Source: Rhizophagus clarus | Lineage: Eukaryota > Glomeromycota > Glomeromycetes > Glomerales > Glomeraceae | Assembly (NCBI GenBank): GCA_015698045.1 | Contig: BLAL01000061.1 | Location: forward strand, 64,501-128,500 | DNA length: 64,000 nt | Direction of reading: 5' to 3' | Shown here: positions 1 through 13,945 of the stretch, one piece after another | How the letters are laid out: each line of letters starts with the position of its first letter | Numbering within the stretch: the first letter of the stretch is position 1 | Position numbers and translations under genes: made by a program | Notes under the pieces: model-generated | The model's input: only the letters and a program-made list of their open reading frames with translations | Databases searched by the model: none | What the model was told of the DNA's origin: nothing

Positions 1-106
1 GCAAGGATAAATTAATTATTATTTTCATTTATAAATTGTGTATTCTAAATTTTAATATGATCGATTTACAAATACAAAATTTAGAATAAAAATAAGTTAT
101 GTAAAT

Positions 107-3100
107 TTAAACAGACTTGCTTAATTGAAATGAGGTAAGCTTATCCTTATCTACTGGAACAATAGGTGGAAGTTCCACATTTTTCGGTTTAACATCAGTA
201 TTATATACCTTACTTTTATAGTAAGAAAGTGCTACGTCGAGAGGTAAATGATCTGTGAGATTTCTGAAATCGATAACAAGGTGTTTATCATTATCAATTT
301 TTCAGGGAAAAAAAAATATATTTCGAATAAAATATAATAATTTCTTACATTCTCGGAGCTACGTTCAAACAATGTCGAGCATCTAGGCGTAAATCCAAAA
401 TGTTGGGATCATGCGCACCGGAACTGAACGCTACGCGTAAAGAATATTCCTTATCGCCGGACAACCCGCGATGACGCTCGTATAGTTCAAAAGTTATTTG
501 TGTGAGATCTTAATAAGCAGAAATTCACATAACATTAAAGTATAACAAGTTAATAATTAATCTTAATAATAAAAATCCCAAGTTAAATTATTTGATATTT
601 ACAATCGAGTTCCGGTATTTTATTCTTAGAAATTCGTGTAGGGAGACCGCACAAGAATACAACATTTAAAAGAGTATGTACGTGAGATTCTAATAAAAAA
701 AAAATATGATTACAAAGAATACATATAAATAAATAGACTATATTAATAGATTTTACCTTTAGTAAAATACAATCTTGTACATGGAATTAGACTTGTTTTT
801 GATTCCTTTATAGGATTTATATAAGAAAAAAAATTCGCGCGTCTGTTTATGATAAAAATATTATTAAGAAAAAGTATTAACAAATTCACATACCTCTAAA
901 TTCTTAATAATGTCTTGTATCAGACTTTTAGAAGTTAAAAGTCCAATTTGAAGTTTATCCTCATTATTTATACCATACTCTTGTGGTGCTACGAAATCGA
1001 ACAATATTTTGGCCATATGATATAACTTTTTAATCTTGGTGGTACTTTCACCCTTTGATTGATCCAAGAAAATAGTTTCTAAAAATTGTCGGTTATGTAA
1101 AGCATCATATTTGATACTATCATATAATTCCGATACTTTGCTAGGATCAAATTTTTTTCGATCTACATCACAAAAATCTTCAAATAATTTTTCCCATCTT
1201 TCTCTGAATAAATTTGGATTTTCTGAACAACACCATCGAAGTTGTATTGATTCAACATCCATTGTAGAGAAGTTTTCTCTCATATTCTCACGTAGTTCTT
1301 TCATCAGTTCAATTGCTTCTTGAACTACTATACATGGTTCTGGATCATCATCGGGCCATACAGCGTTGTTTTTTATAGATTCACCAGGTTTTAGGAGAGT
1401 ACACAATTGGCTTTTAGCTGCATCCATCTGTTCTTTTGCTGCATTACTATCATCCAACATTTCCTTTCGTATTTCGATAACCCCATCTGGAATATGTTCA
1501 ACGTCTAAAAACGTCCTGGAGAATATATCAGCTATGAAAATTAAAAAAAAAGAAATTTTTTAATCATAATTATAATGTTCTAGACATAATAATGTATCTA
1601 TCTTTCCCACATTGTTTACTATAACTTTTAACTTTTTAACAGTCTTTTGATACTTTTTCTTTCTTAAAGATAAGATATTTTAATATATTGACATTATTTA
1701 ACACAATTTAATTTTATTGACAGGGATAAATTACTTTTTAACCTCTTATCTTCTCATTATATAGTTTCAAAGAAAGAAATACCGAATTTAATCTTAATTT
1801 GATAATAATGTTAAGATATATTGCACAACAAGTTCTAATATTTCTTAATGACAGTTAAGGGATAATAAAAATAAAAATCAACATACCAGTAGCACAGACC
1901 CTCCTTTCTGAACTAGTATACATTTTAACATCATCAAATACATTCCTGTTCATAATCAAGAGATCTTTACGTAAGTTCTCTCCAAGATCTCGTGATTGAT
2001 ATAGAGCAGAATGTGTGAACTGTCAAAGTAAAACAATATTAGGATTAGATGATTTTTAAGAATAGTTCAGTCATAAATTGACTAACCTCACCACCCCACT
2101 TGACAATGAGTTGAAGTTTGATGAAAGACTGATCCTCTTTACTATAAGTTGGTTTAATCTGCACCTTGGTTCCAGGTAAGTCACTTTTCATTCGTAAAAT
2201 TAAGCTAAGCTGTTCCAATTTTACCAAATCTTCACATTGTAATTGGATAGATTTGCGTGTAGCTTCAGCAACTTCTTGTAGTTCATAATCTTTACGTAAG
2301 ATAACTTCCTCATTTTTACCACCTAACAATTCTTTAAATGGTTGGCTTCGAAAAGTGAATTTTACCTTTTGCTTTGGAGTGCGATCAGCATGTCGAAGAA
2401 CTGATATAAATGATTTAAGTCGCCACGAATTCTCAAATCTAAGTTCATTTGGTATGGAATCAATGCTGACTTTGCGTTTTTGGATTGCAGTCATAAACAT
2501 TAATCTCAAAATACGCGCGCAGTTACTATAATATTCATCATTTCCTTTTACGAATGACCAACCATTAACATCAATGACATATGATTGCCCGTGAACTCGA
2601 AGTAAATCAAATCCGCACACAACTTGACCGAAAGCAGTGCAAATATCACTTGCCATTTTCTCTTCTTCTGGTGTAAGTCTAGTAACATAACGAACTTCTT
2701 TACCATCATTATTCCTTTTTACAAGTCCATCTACCACAGGTGATTTTCGTGTTTCAGCGTGAGCATAATTAGGACCGATTGTATATATTTTAACATCTTC
2801 TGCATTGTCAACGTCCATGAATTCTTCATAGATGAATGAATTTCCAGTTCGGAACGATGACAAACTTGGATCAAATTCACTTGCCTTGTTAGCAATCTTA
2901 CGAAATAAGCGACGGCCACCACCTCCCATTTCTGATGGATAATATATGTGAATATTATGGTCTTCACCGCTAATTGGTTTTTCAACAAAAGGTTTTCGTA
3001 GAGTTTCACCATTGACACTAATTGTGTCTTGATCAATCATTTCGACAACAGCTGGAGGACATGAAAAATTGTCGACATCTTTATCTAAATATTTTCTTAA

Positions 3101-3693
3101 TTTGTCTTTTACATAAGAATCACAATGTGGTCCTCCATCTCGGCTAGCAATAAGACGTTTTGGTGTAGGTATCCCTAAAGCATCCAATAATTTCAATACA
3201 AGACGTCTGTCCCATAGAATTCGTTGCATAGGAAGATCATTAACACAAAATGGTTTACGTAAATTTACGTACTCAATGGCTTTGTCTAAGGGGAACCCTG
3301 TTGAAAAAAATGATATAAAAAAATCGCAGACTGGCCAATTCTCGACGTCTATATGGGCAAAATAAAAAGGTAATACATATAAAAAACCAAACAGAATGTA
3401 TGCTTTATACAAGTGCTAACCTTCGTCGAGTATAACTTTGTCACCAAATATAACCGTTTCGAATTCTTCAAAAGTAATTAATTTATTCAAAATGTTTCTC
3501 ATAGGCTTTGATCTTGCTTTGTTATCCATGGCACAGACACCAACAACATCTAAATAAAAAGTAGTTTTAACAATATATAAAGAAACGTTAACCCGTTTTT
3601 GTATTTCTTACATTTAGTCCGCATAGCTGAAGTAAAAGATGGCATTGAAGAAGAAGCCGGAAATGAAACTTCTGAAAAGGACTTTGAAGTCAT
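107..3693 (-). CDS. VIP1: VIP1/PPIP5K diphosphoinositol-pentakisphosphate kinase
   Basis: Bifunctional inositol pyrophosphate enzyme of the yeast Vip1, fission yeast Asp1 and animal PPIP5K family. Nine exons join in frame: 3693-3612, 3549-3421, 3348-2087, 2019-1887, 1531-894, 805-757, 689-603, 508-349 and 263-107. The N-terminal ATP-grasp kinase is visible in [18 protein letters not shown], the [10 protein letters not shown] region, [14 protein letters not shown] and [14 protein letters not shown]. The histidine-acid-phosphatase-like domain starts at [14 protein letters not shown] and continues through [25 protein letters not shown] and LYFTKESH. By family knowledge it phosphorylates InsP6 and InsP7 at position 1 and governs phosphate signalling, polarity and microtubules. 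The start codon opens a short serine-rich leader before the conserved core. It appears intact and is transcribed away from the ProRS gene's 3' end. Confidence 0.95.
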
Positions 3694-4612
3694 GTTTCCT
3701 TCCTCGTTTTTAATATTAAACTAGAACTAGAAAGTTGGGTGAAGTCCATATATCAAAGAAGTTTGTTTAAATAGGCGACATGGATAAATCGATAAATCGG
3801 TTTTTTTGGGCTGATCAAATTTGGATAAAGTTTTCAAATTTTGTTGTGAAATTAAAAATCGATCAACTTAATCATGTGTTAAGTTCTACAATACTGGACA
3901 AATTATAGGATCGCGTCTTAGCGGATAATCTAAATACGTTAATTCCTAATACGTTTAATACGTGAACGGTTAACTAAATAAGTTAGGAATTGTTTCGGTC
4001 TTGCCCAAATAGATCTACAAGATTTCGCCAATCTGATCTTTCCAAATTAGTTTCGGATTTTTTTTTTTATTAAATCTTAAAATGGTATAAATTTCGAGAC
4101 CAATTCGGTCTAACTGCATAAATACTCAATGTTATGGAAAAATATTTACGAAAAGTTACCAGGATCCAAGCGTGTATATATATATATTCAATTGGTTTTG
4201 TCGAGCTTATACTGATTATACATATTATTTTTTGCACTGTATTAAACACTTTGCGTTGGACGAATAAAAAGAACATTACACGAATATTTAACCTGGAAAT
4301 CTGTTTCCTTCGTTTACAGTTTGAAAAAAAAAATTAGTTTATATAATAAAGGAATGATCTGACAAAGAATTCGATATTAGTTTGTAGTATTTATTAATTA
4401 ATATTAAGTAACACGCATTAAAATTTTATTGTCAGTAAATTTGTTACTTTAAATCTAAATACTATTGACAATGAAAATAAATAATTAGCAGAAGAATATC
4501 TACTTCATACATTTACGACTAAGAAATTTAGCGAATATTAAATGATTTCTCTAAATATCCATCGAAGATTATTAAGTTGTTTAATAACTAATCTGATATT
4601 GGTTAGGTATAT
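3694..4612. other. Intergenic, no gene seen
   Basis: AT-rich spacer between the start of the VIP1-type gene and the stop of the prolyl-tRNA synthetase. Short open frames near 4,070-4,337 lie opposite each other and have no recognisable protein features. No tRNA-like box was seen. Confidence 0.6.
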
Positions 4613-6785
4613 TTAATAACTTCTTCCAAATAAAGCATAATTTTTAGCTAATCCACCGCAGGAAATACATTTAGTTTCACCAGGGACAATTGGTGGATCA
4701 TTAGGCTGCTCTAAAGGAATGCAGAGAGATTTGGCACCCATTGATGGAGCTCTTTCATCTTCCGCTTCTTGTTCAGTTACGCTATTAATTTAAAATAAGT
4801 TACTTATTTAAAAAACATACTAAATACATAATTTAAAATAAACTTACTGTCTAGTACTTTTTTCTTTTATACTATTTTCGCATGTCATCTCTTCACACCA
4901 TGGAATCATGACAAAATTTTTACCATCCAAGGTTGGAACAAAATCTTCCCACTTTAAAACTATTTTTACATGATCATCATAAACTTTTTTAGCACGATCA
5001 AACATATCTTTCTGAATAGTTTTAAGAGTATCGGAAATACGGGAAGCAATATCTGCTAAAGGAATAGGTTCTTTAGAACCATTGTCACGACGAGCCATAA
5101 GCGATTGTTGATTGAGTAAATCACGTGGACCTATTTCAAGACGGATCGGAACACCCTAAAAAATTTTACGAATTAGTCAAAAAATAAGTATATAAACAGA
5201 TAAATAAAATAATAAGTATTATTGTACTTGCTTTCAGTTCCCAATGATTATATTTATATCCTGGTGAATAATTCTCTCTTAGATCCGCCTTAGCTTTAAT
5301 TCCAGCTGATTTCAATTCTTCAACTACGTCATTTACTTTGTTTTCTACAAGTTTTTTGTCATCTTCTGTAGTCTTCGATGTAATACCACAGGGAATGACA
5401 ATAACTTGAGTTGCAGCAACACGGGGAGGTAACACCAAACCTTTATTATCACCGTGAATCATTACCATTACACCAATACTGCGAGTGGAAAGGCCCCAAG
5501 AATTTTGCCAGACATGTACTTTCTTTGCGTCTTTAGGATCCTCAATAACAATATCAAACATCTTCGAAAAATTTTGACCCAAACAATGAGAAGTAGCAGC
5601 CTGAACTCCACGACCTGTGGCTGGAATAAACCCTTCAAGAGTAGTAGTATAAAGTCCACCAGCAAATTTTTCTTTTTCAGACTTGACTCCTCTAATTACC
5701 GGAACTGCAAGTATATCTTCATATACCTGACGATAAAGCTCTAAAATTTCATACACTTCAGTATCAGCTTCTTCCTTTGTAAAATGTGCAGTATGGCCTT
5801 CCTGCCATAAAAATTCACGTGTTCTAATAAAAGGTTCTAATAAATGATATAAAATTCATAAAATTAATTACTTATAATTATGATTATGAGGTTACATATT
5901 TATGTTAATTAAATTCAATAATAAATAATAACATACGAGGATTTTTGAATTCCCATCTAACGACATTACACCATTGATTAAGTTTTAATGGTAAATCACG
6001 GTAAGTCCTAATCCACTTGGCAAAATATGGATACATAACTGTCTCAGACGTTGGACGAATAGCAACTGGATTTTCAATATTGCTAGATCCTCTATTTGAA
6101 AAAAAAAAATGAATTTTAGCTTCAATATTCGAATATTAAGCAAAAATTAAAAACTTAAATTGGTGTTGTGATACAAACGCTTTAGTAACCCAAGCAACTT
6201 CAGCGGCAAAACCCTCGATATGATCCTTTTCTCTTTCCAATTGTCTTTGTGAAACGAACATTGGAAAATAAGTATCTTCAACTCCTAATTTTTTGATTGC
6301 AGCATCAAAAAAAGCTTTCGATAATCATTTGAGCGTAAATTAGATCAAAAATTTTTTTAATTACAAATTTAATAATTCAATCCACGATAAAACTTACTCT
6401 GAATTTCTTGCCATATATTATAAGCCAAAGGCCTTATAATATAACATCCGGAAACTTCTTCATAATATTCTAGCATTTCAGAACGTTTCAGTACCTTGAA
6501 AGATGATAAAGTGATATTTCTGTTCATTTTTGTTCATTTTGTTCAATTTAAAATTCATCAGCCTTACAGCAACTTCAATACCTGCGTGTACCATGTAGAA
6601 AAGTCAACCTCTTTTCGAACCTCAATACCAATTTGAGAGGCACCTTCGATGTAGGCTATGAGAGAGAATTTAGAAATGTCATGGTATTTTAATAAAGATA
6701 TGAGCAAATTTTACAAAGTACCATCAGCTTTTTTAGTAGACTTTTTTGAAGCAACTTTCTTTTCGGCCTTATCCACGGTTGACAT
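4613..6785 (-). CDS. Prolyl-tRNA synthetase, cytosolic eukaryote/archaeal type
   Basis: Class II synthetase that charges tRNA-Pro. Start at 6785 ([10 protein letters not shown]...), with a short lysine-rich N-terminus. The exons splice to about 530 residues. Visible core: [18 protein letters not shown], then [18 protein letters not shown], then [18 protein letters not shown] (class II motif 2 region), then [15 protein letters not shown] and [16 protein letters not shown] (motif 3 region), the anticodon-binding region, and the eukaryote/archaeal C-terminal extension with CISCGG and terminal GRSY. There is no bacterial-type editing insertion. The gene is divergent from the valyl-tRNA synthetase across an upstream region of about 1.2 kb that carries two miniature transposons. 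Confidence 0.95.
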
Positions 6786-7115
6786 CGTTCCAAAGGAAAA
6801 TATGAAAACTACAAAAAAATACTACTGAAATCTTAGATTTTGATCGCAGTGCCATTTATTCTAAATTGAGCTTAGAATCAGGGTGAGTCGGGAATTTAAC
6901 AAATGATATTTATGTACACGTTCTATGTAAGCACTGGACATGGTTGTACTAATGTTTCATACATTTAAAAAAATATTTATAAGGAAAGTGACTAATAATG
7001 AATACCAACCTGTTCAATTCTGATTAGGCCAATTCATAATTGCATTTTTGACCACATGTTTTATTGGTTGATGTAACCCGATCAGACGTGTACCAGCAAA
7101 ATTGTTGGTAAGTAC

Positions 7116-7411
7116 CAGTGTTCGGAAATGACCTGGTCATTTGACCATTCAAATGATTTAGCTGATCATTTGTCATTATTCATAATCCTTTGTCATTTGG
7201 TCATTTCAGTCATTTGATTTTGATTGGTTAATATTCTTATCATGTGATTCAATCAAATTAAAAAAAAATAAGGTAAAACATAATGCAGGCCAGAACTATA
7301 GCACCGGCCAACATTACATTCAAATGACTCAGGTCATTTGTCATTTGAGCAATGAAATGACACGTCATTTGTCATTTGTCATTTGAATCATTTGTCATTT
7401 GCCGAACACTG
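7116..7411. mobile_element. Miniature hAT-like element, copy 1 of an inverted pair
   Basis: Begins CAGTGTTCGG and ends CCGAACACTG, so it has 10-bp terminal inverted repeats. The termini are packed with repeats of the motif AAATGAC/GTCATTT. No coding capacity. The CAGTG-type ends resemble hAT-superfamily MITEs, but no matching 8-bp target duplication was found (left flank GTAAGTAC, right flank ATTTGAAA). The same sequence recurs in reverse complement at 7558-7871. Confidence 0.8.
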
Positions 7412-7557
7412 ATTTGAAAGTACGGGTTGTTACAGGTCAGGTTGCACAATTGTATTATCGACTCAAAAACCCGTTCAAAAATCCGAACGATCAGAATTGA
7501 ATATGATAGGCCTATTGTGAGTCACAACACGTGATTTCCTCCACTTTAGACATTAGA

Positions 7558-7871
7558 CAGTGTTCGGCAAATGACTTGAAATGACAAATGATTCAAATGA
7601 CAAATGACAAATGACGTGTCATTTCATTGCTCAAATGACAAATGACCTGAGTCATTTGAATGTAATGTTGGCCGGTGCTATAGTTCTGGCCTGCATTATG
7701 TTTTACCTTATTTTTTTTTAATTTGATTGAATCACATGATAAGAATATTAACCAATCAAAATCAAATGACTGAAATGACCAAATGACAAAGGATTATGAA
7801 TAATGACAAATGATCAGCTAAATCATTTGAATGGTCAAATGGTCAAATGACCAGGTCATTTCCGAACACTG
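7558..7871. mobile_element. Miniature hAT-like element, copy 2, inverted
   Basis: Near-identical reverse complement of 7116-7411, with the same CAGTGTTCGG ends, separated from copy 1 by about 146 bp. Together they could form a long foldback of about 756 bp. The right end lies only 94 bp before the valyl-tRNA synthetase start codon, so it falls in that gene's promoter or 5' UTR. Confidence 0.8.
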
Positions 7872-7965
7872 AGTCATACAGATATCACGTTTTGTCGAGT
7901 TATAAAAAGATCCGTTATCCGTACAGAAAAAGAAAAATAAAAAAGATCCGTTTTTTGATCAAAAA

Positions 7966-10900
7966 ATGGATGGCTCTAAGGAACAAACACCAAGTTCTGA
8001 ATCTAGTCAAACTCCTGCAGAAACCGATACAACACCTGCATCTACTACGGCAAAATCAAAAAATGCTGACAAAAATGAGGCAAAGAGACAGGCAAAACTT
8101 GCAAAATATGCGGCCAAACAAGCAAAACTTAATGTATTTTGGATTTTTACAATAATTAACGCTATTGCAAATATATTTTTACAATTTTTTTTTTTTTTTA
8201 TTTTGTAATGATAGTCAACTGAAAGTGAAAAAAAGAAAGAAAAGGTGAAAAAGCCAAAAATTGACAAGAAAGTAGACGAATTCATTGATATAACACCTCC
8301 TGGTGAAAAGAAAGGTATTATAATCGTAATTCTTGAGTGGAAAACGCGTGAACTTAACAGAATTTTTTCTTTTATTTCAAAGATATGTCCAAACCGATGG
8401 CTTCCGCTTATAATCCAAAAGCTGTTGAAGCTGCTTGGTATGCATGGTGGGAAAATCAAGGCTTTTTCAAACCTGAATTGACTCCGGATGGTAAACCTAA
8501 GCCTGAAGGGCTATTTGTTATTCCCGCTCCTCCACCAAATGTGACAGGTTCCCTTCATATTGGTCACGGTTTGACCGTAGCAATCCAAGATACTTTAAGT
8601 AGATGGTATGTATATAAGTAATAGATACTAGATGCATATTAGCAAATTTTTAACTCGATTTTTTAATTAGGAACCGGATGTTAGGCAAAACGGTATTATT
8701 TAATCCAGGAATTGATCATGCAGGAATTTCAACGCAATCGGTTGTTGAAAAGAAGTTATGGGTAGAAAAGAAGCAAACACGTCATGATCTTGGACGTGAA
8801 ACATTTGTCAACGAAATTTGGAAATGGAAAAATAAGTATGTATTAGTAATCTTTGAGTTTCGTATTTTTTTTTTATATCAACTAATTTACCTAAAACAAG
8901 GTATGGAGATCGCATCCATTCACAATTGAAACGTCTTGGAGGCTCTTATGATTGGGGAAGGGCTGTCTTTACAATGGACGAAGTTAGTGTGAAATTTTTA
9001 ATTTGACGCGTTCTACTGGTATTATTGTAATATATATATCAAATTTCTTAGAAACCAAGTAGAGCTGTTGTTGAAACCTTTTGTCGATTGCAAGAAGAAG
9101 GAATTATTTACAGGTCAACTCGGTTGATAAATTGGTGTGTTAGGCTTAACACATCTTTATCAAATCTTGAAGTTGAAAATAAAGAAATATCTGGACGTAC
9201 ACTATTGTCAGTTCCGGGATACGATCAAGAGGAAAAATTTGAATTTGGTGTTTTAACATCATTTGGATATCCTATTGAAAATTCTGGTATCTACCATTAT
9301 TCTACAATTTATATCGACTTTTTTATTTACTAAAATATCATATGCCACTTAGATGAGAAAATTATTGTTGCCACCACTCGTCCTGAAACAATGCTTGGTG
9401 ATACTGGTATTGCTATTCATCCAAAAGATGAACGTTATAAGGTTAATTATTTTTATTAAAACGTGTAAATAATTACAAACTTGTTGCAACCATAATTTAA
9501 GAAATTTGTTGATTATTTTAAAAAAATAAAGCATCTTCATGGCAAGTTTGCCGTTCATCCATTTAATGGAAGAAAACTTCCTATTGTCCTCGACGAAATT
9601 GTAGTAGATATGACCTTCGGTACTGGTGCTGTCAAGATCACGCCTGCTCATGATTTTAACGATTATGAAGTTGGCAAACGACATAACCTCGAATTTATCA
9701 ATATTCTAAATGATGACGGCACTTTAAATGCAAAGGGTGCTCCGTTCCAAGTAAGCAAAGATTATTTTCTATTATTTATCAAAATCCATTACATTTTATC
9801 AAACGTTGTAATATTATAGGGAATGAAAAGATTCCATGTTCGTGAGGCAGTTATTAATGCACTTAAAGAAAAAGGCTTATATGTTGGAACGATAGAAAAC
9901 CCCATGACTGTTCCTGTTTGTTCGTAAGTAGCTTATACTTAGATTTCATTCCTTTTTTAAAGCATTTAAAAATTTTTCTTTTGTAATAGTAAGTCAGGAG
10001 ACATTATTGAACCGCTTTTAAAACCTCAATGGTGGGTTAATTGTTCTGATATGGCAAAAAACGCAATGAGGGTTTGTGTTTACTTTTCTTACGACAAACA
10101 TTATGTGCGTTTCTTTTATTAAAATAGCATATTAACTAATTAAATAATAGGCTGTGGAAGATGGAAAATTACGCATTTTCCCCTCTACGTCAGAAAAAGA
10201 GTGGTTCAGATGGCTTGATAACATTCAAGATTGGTGTATTTCGCGTCAATTATGGTGGGGACACCAAATTCCTGCTTATTTTATAAACATATCGAATCAG
10301 GACCAAGATGTATGTAGGCTTTATAGTCTTTTTATTCAGAGCTTTACAAAAATATATGATTAATTAAAAAAAAAAAATTGCTAGTTCTCAGATGGAAAAT
10401 ATTGGGTATCGGGTCGTAATTTAGAGGAGGCTCAAGAGAAAGCAAATAAAAAATTTCCGGACGTTGAATTCACCCTAGAACGAGATCCTGATGTACTAGA
10501 TACTTGGTTCTCTTCCGGATTATGGCCATTTTCTATTTTCGGCTGGCCTGATAAGGTAGTTTTCTTATTTTTTCTAAAAAAGCCTGATAATTATTTTTAA
10601 TAACGAAATTTTATCATACATAGACGAGCGACTTAGAAACTTTTTATCCGACAACGATTTTAGAAACTGGATGGGATATTTTATTTTTCTGGGTAGCTAG
10701 AATGGTTATGTTGGGTATTAAGCTAACCGGACAAGTTCCTTTCAATGAAGTTTTTTGTCACGCGATGATTCGAGATGCACATGGTCGAAAGATGAGTAAA
10801 TCATTGGGCAATGTAATTGATCCAGTAGATGTAATTCAAGGTATATCATTAGAGGAATTACATGCCAAATTACATGAAGGTAATCTTGATATACGTGAGA

Positions 10901-12528
10901 TTGAAAAAGCAAAAGCTGGACAAAAAGCTGATTTTCCAAATGGTATTCCTGAATGTGGTACTGATGCATTGAGATTCGCGTTGTGTGCATACACTTCAGG
11001 AGGTAATCTAATTTAGTATTTTAATCTATTTTACAATTTTATCCTGCTATTTAACCTTACTAATAACTTTTTAGGTCGTGATATAAATCTTGATATTCTT
11101 CGTGTGGAAGGATATAGGAAATTCTGTAATAAATTATGGAATGCAACAAGGTTTGCATTAATGAAATTAGGAGACGATTTCACACCAAGAGAAAATGCTA
11201 AAGTAAGTTATTTATTAAGTTAACATTTAAATTTAACAATCAATTAACTAGTTTATATGTTTTCTGCATTAGAAAACTGGCGAAGAGTCTTTAGCTGAAC
11301 AATGGATATTACATAAACTAAATCAAAGTGCAATAGAAACAAACAAATCCTTATATGAAAGAAACTTTATGGCTGCTACTACAGCAATATATAACTTCTG
11401 GTTATATGAGCTTTGTGATGTTTATATTGTAAATATATTTTTCAACATCATTTTTTTTAAAAAAAAACGGATTAATAATTTATATTTAAATATATATATA
11501 TATATAGGAACTGATAAAACCATTAACAGATGCTGATACATCAATTACTGATAATGCAAAACGTAAACGATCAGCGCAAGACACATTATATACTTGTTTA
11601 GAAGCTGGACTTAAGCTACTTCATCCATTTATGCCATTTGTTACGGAAGAATTATATCAACGTTTGCCTCGACGTCCTGCAGATGATATTCCAACAATTA
11701 TTAAAGCCAAATATCCTGATGAAGTAAGATAAATTATATTTGCAACAATTGTTAATATCTGTAATATAACACTCGTAGGACATATTTACATAGGAGCCAG
11801 AGTATCATAATCTACAAGCTGAAGAACAATTTGAACTTATATTTTCCGTGATAAAGGCTGCTAGATCCCTCATCGTCGAATATAATATTCAGTCTAATGC
11901 CTCATGCAAGTGTATTTGATTGTTTCTGAAATATTTACCTTATTTAATCTTATTATAATCTTTATATTTCTATAGTGTTCATTCAGGCTGCCTCAGAGAA
12001 AATTGCAAGTTTGCTAACTTCACAGGAACAAAGTATTATTACTTTAGTTAAAGGTGCTAAATCGGTGCATGTCTTTCAGAAAGGCGAAGCTATTCCGACT
12101 GGCTGTGCTTTAAGCACGGTAAATGATGAAATAAATGTACTATTAATGGTTAAGGTAAAAAGAAATTCCTTTATGTCAATGCATATTATATAAATATATA
12201 TTAATTTACATGTTTATTTAGGGGTTTATTGATATTGATGCTGAAATTTCAAAGTTCGAAAAGAAGCTCGATAAAACAATTCAATCACTAACTTCACTTC
12301 AGAAAAACATATCAATCCCTGGTTATGAAAACAAGGTCCCAGAAGATGTGAGAGAAGCTAATGATATTAAGGTAATTAATTAACTTTTAATAGTATGTTT
12401 CTTACCTAATTTGTTAAACTAATATCGGAATTGATATCATTAATTTATAATAGCTTAAAAATTACCAAGCTGAAATTGATGCTTTAACTCATAGTATTCA
12501 AAACTTTTTAAAATTAAAGGATTCATAG
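7966..12528 (+). CDS. VAS1: Valyl-tRNA synthetase
   Basis: Class Ia synthetase charging tRNA-Val. The start at 7966 opens a lysine/alanine-rich appended N-terminus typical of the eukaryotic enzyme; an in-frame stop at 7903 rules out an upstream extension in the same exon. The spliced product is roughly 1,050 residues. Visible landmarks: [15 protein letters not shown] (HIGH signature), [42 protein letters not shown] (CP1 editing domain), [43 protein letters not shown] (KMSKS) and the C-terminal anticodon-binding region ending in a coiled coil. There are many introns of about 60-110 bp. Fungal VAS1 often serves both cytosol and mitochondria from alternative starts, but no such start is visible here. 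Confidence 0.95.
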
Positions 12529-12682
12529 TAAAAATATAATATAAACAGACCAATAATGTAAGTTAAATGTAAAATAAATAATCAAGTGATTTTGTAAAAA
12601 AAAAAAAAAAAACTTGATAATAATTTATAACAAATAATATAATACAAAACTTTTGTTCTGATGAACAAACTACAAATGATTT

Positions 12683-13813
12683 TTAAATGTCTACATCTAA
12701 TTCTTTTCTTGCTTGCAACTTAACCACCTTATCGTGATACTTCTTACTTTCATTTAATTCCCGAAGTATTATCTCTTCTAATAAAAGGTAAATAATATAT
12801 AATAAATAATAAAGAAATATAACTTATAATAATATGATAAACATAAAGTTACCAAAACTTTTTTCCTCTTTTGCTAATTTTGGGTCTAGCATGTTCAACA
12901 TGTATTGTTCTATTCTAACCATTTCGAGTTGTTCTTCCAGCTGATGAAATTTATCAATACGTCTCTGATGAGCTCTTATACGTTTATTCATCATCATAGA
13001 AACCCAAGCAGGTTGTTTCAAACCTCGCACTCGCCAGAGCTTATACCCTAATTGAGTAACTACTGTATATATTCTTAAATCTGATCTAAAAGAATGATTT
13101 TTCTTTGGCAATCTCTTTTCTGATTCTTTATATTCTGGTGCAGTATATAAACGTTTATCTAAAGGAATTCTATAAGCGGAATGAGGATCAAGAATACGTG
13201 CACCATGAGTACGTGTATCCAAAACGAATTTGTGTAATTTAGGCTATTAAGATATAAATTACAGGATATTAGTATTATAACTTAATTGAAGCAATAATAA
13301 ATACATGCCATGATCTTACTCTCTTCCAATTTGCCAACTGATAACAATAACATATAATGAATAATATTAGACACATGTTTGGTAAGGAACGATAAAGTTG
13401 AATAATTAATTAACCTACGATATCCAGAACTTCTTTAAGTCTACCTTTCCTACCCCAAGCCAGGTCATCAATGTGCTGAAAAAGCTCTTGATTTCCTTTA
13501 AGTGCTTTTATCATATTGGACTTGCACTTTGAAATATCAAGTTTATTAACAGTAAATTCTTTTAATAATTCGACATTTACTTTACCTCTTGGGCCTCTTT
13601 TAAATGTTCAACGGTTTTATTTATCGAAGTTTCATGTCTCCTTAGCCGAAAATTTTGACGAATATTGTAAAATAAGTATTTTTGGTGAAGATCATCAGGA
13701 AATGATTTAGAAATTTTAAGTAATGATTTATAAAGAGAGAGAACTGGTATGCGGTGTTGGGGAAGTTTCCAAAAAGGCCTTTTAGGCTTAATTCGCAAAC
13801 TTTGTAGAGACAT
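12683..13813 (-). CDS. LYR-motif mitochondrial-type protein
   Basis: Small basic protein (about 240 residues) from five exons that join in frame. A basic N-terminus (SLRIKPKRPFWKLP) is followed by VLSLYKSLLKISKSFPDD, an LYR-type motif written LYK, then the helix pattern of Complex1_LYR proteins. A basic central segment (RGLKQPAWVSMMMNKRIR) and a charged C-terminal coiled coil follow. LYR proteins bind acyl-carrier protein and serve as assembly factors or subunits in mitochondria. The exact paralogue cannot be named. The gene converges on the valyl-tRNA synthetase (154 bp apart) and starts 132 bp from the divergent Zip3-like gene, suggesting a shared promoter. Confidence 0.8.
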
Positions 13814-13945
13814 TTACTGTAATATCGGATATTTAAATGTTTCAGTTTGATTTATAGATCTTGTACAACATTAGTATAGTAGATGATCATGCTATGCTAT
13901 TTATTAGACGCGATAACGCGACATAAAGTTTCCGTCAAATTTACA

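Noticed and set aside
7108..7879. Target duplication for the inverted MITE pair
   Set aside because: Immediate 8-bp flanks (GTAAGTAC, ATTTGAAA, ACATTAGA, AGTCATAC) do not match in any direct or inverted pairing; only AAGTAC recurs, six bases off the right end of copy 1.
7847..8155. Longer ORF overlapping the ValRS start in another frame
   Set aside because: It starts inside the MITE end and only shadows the ValRS N-terminus, which is in the correct frame from 7966.
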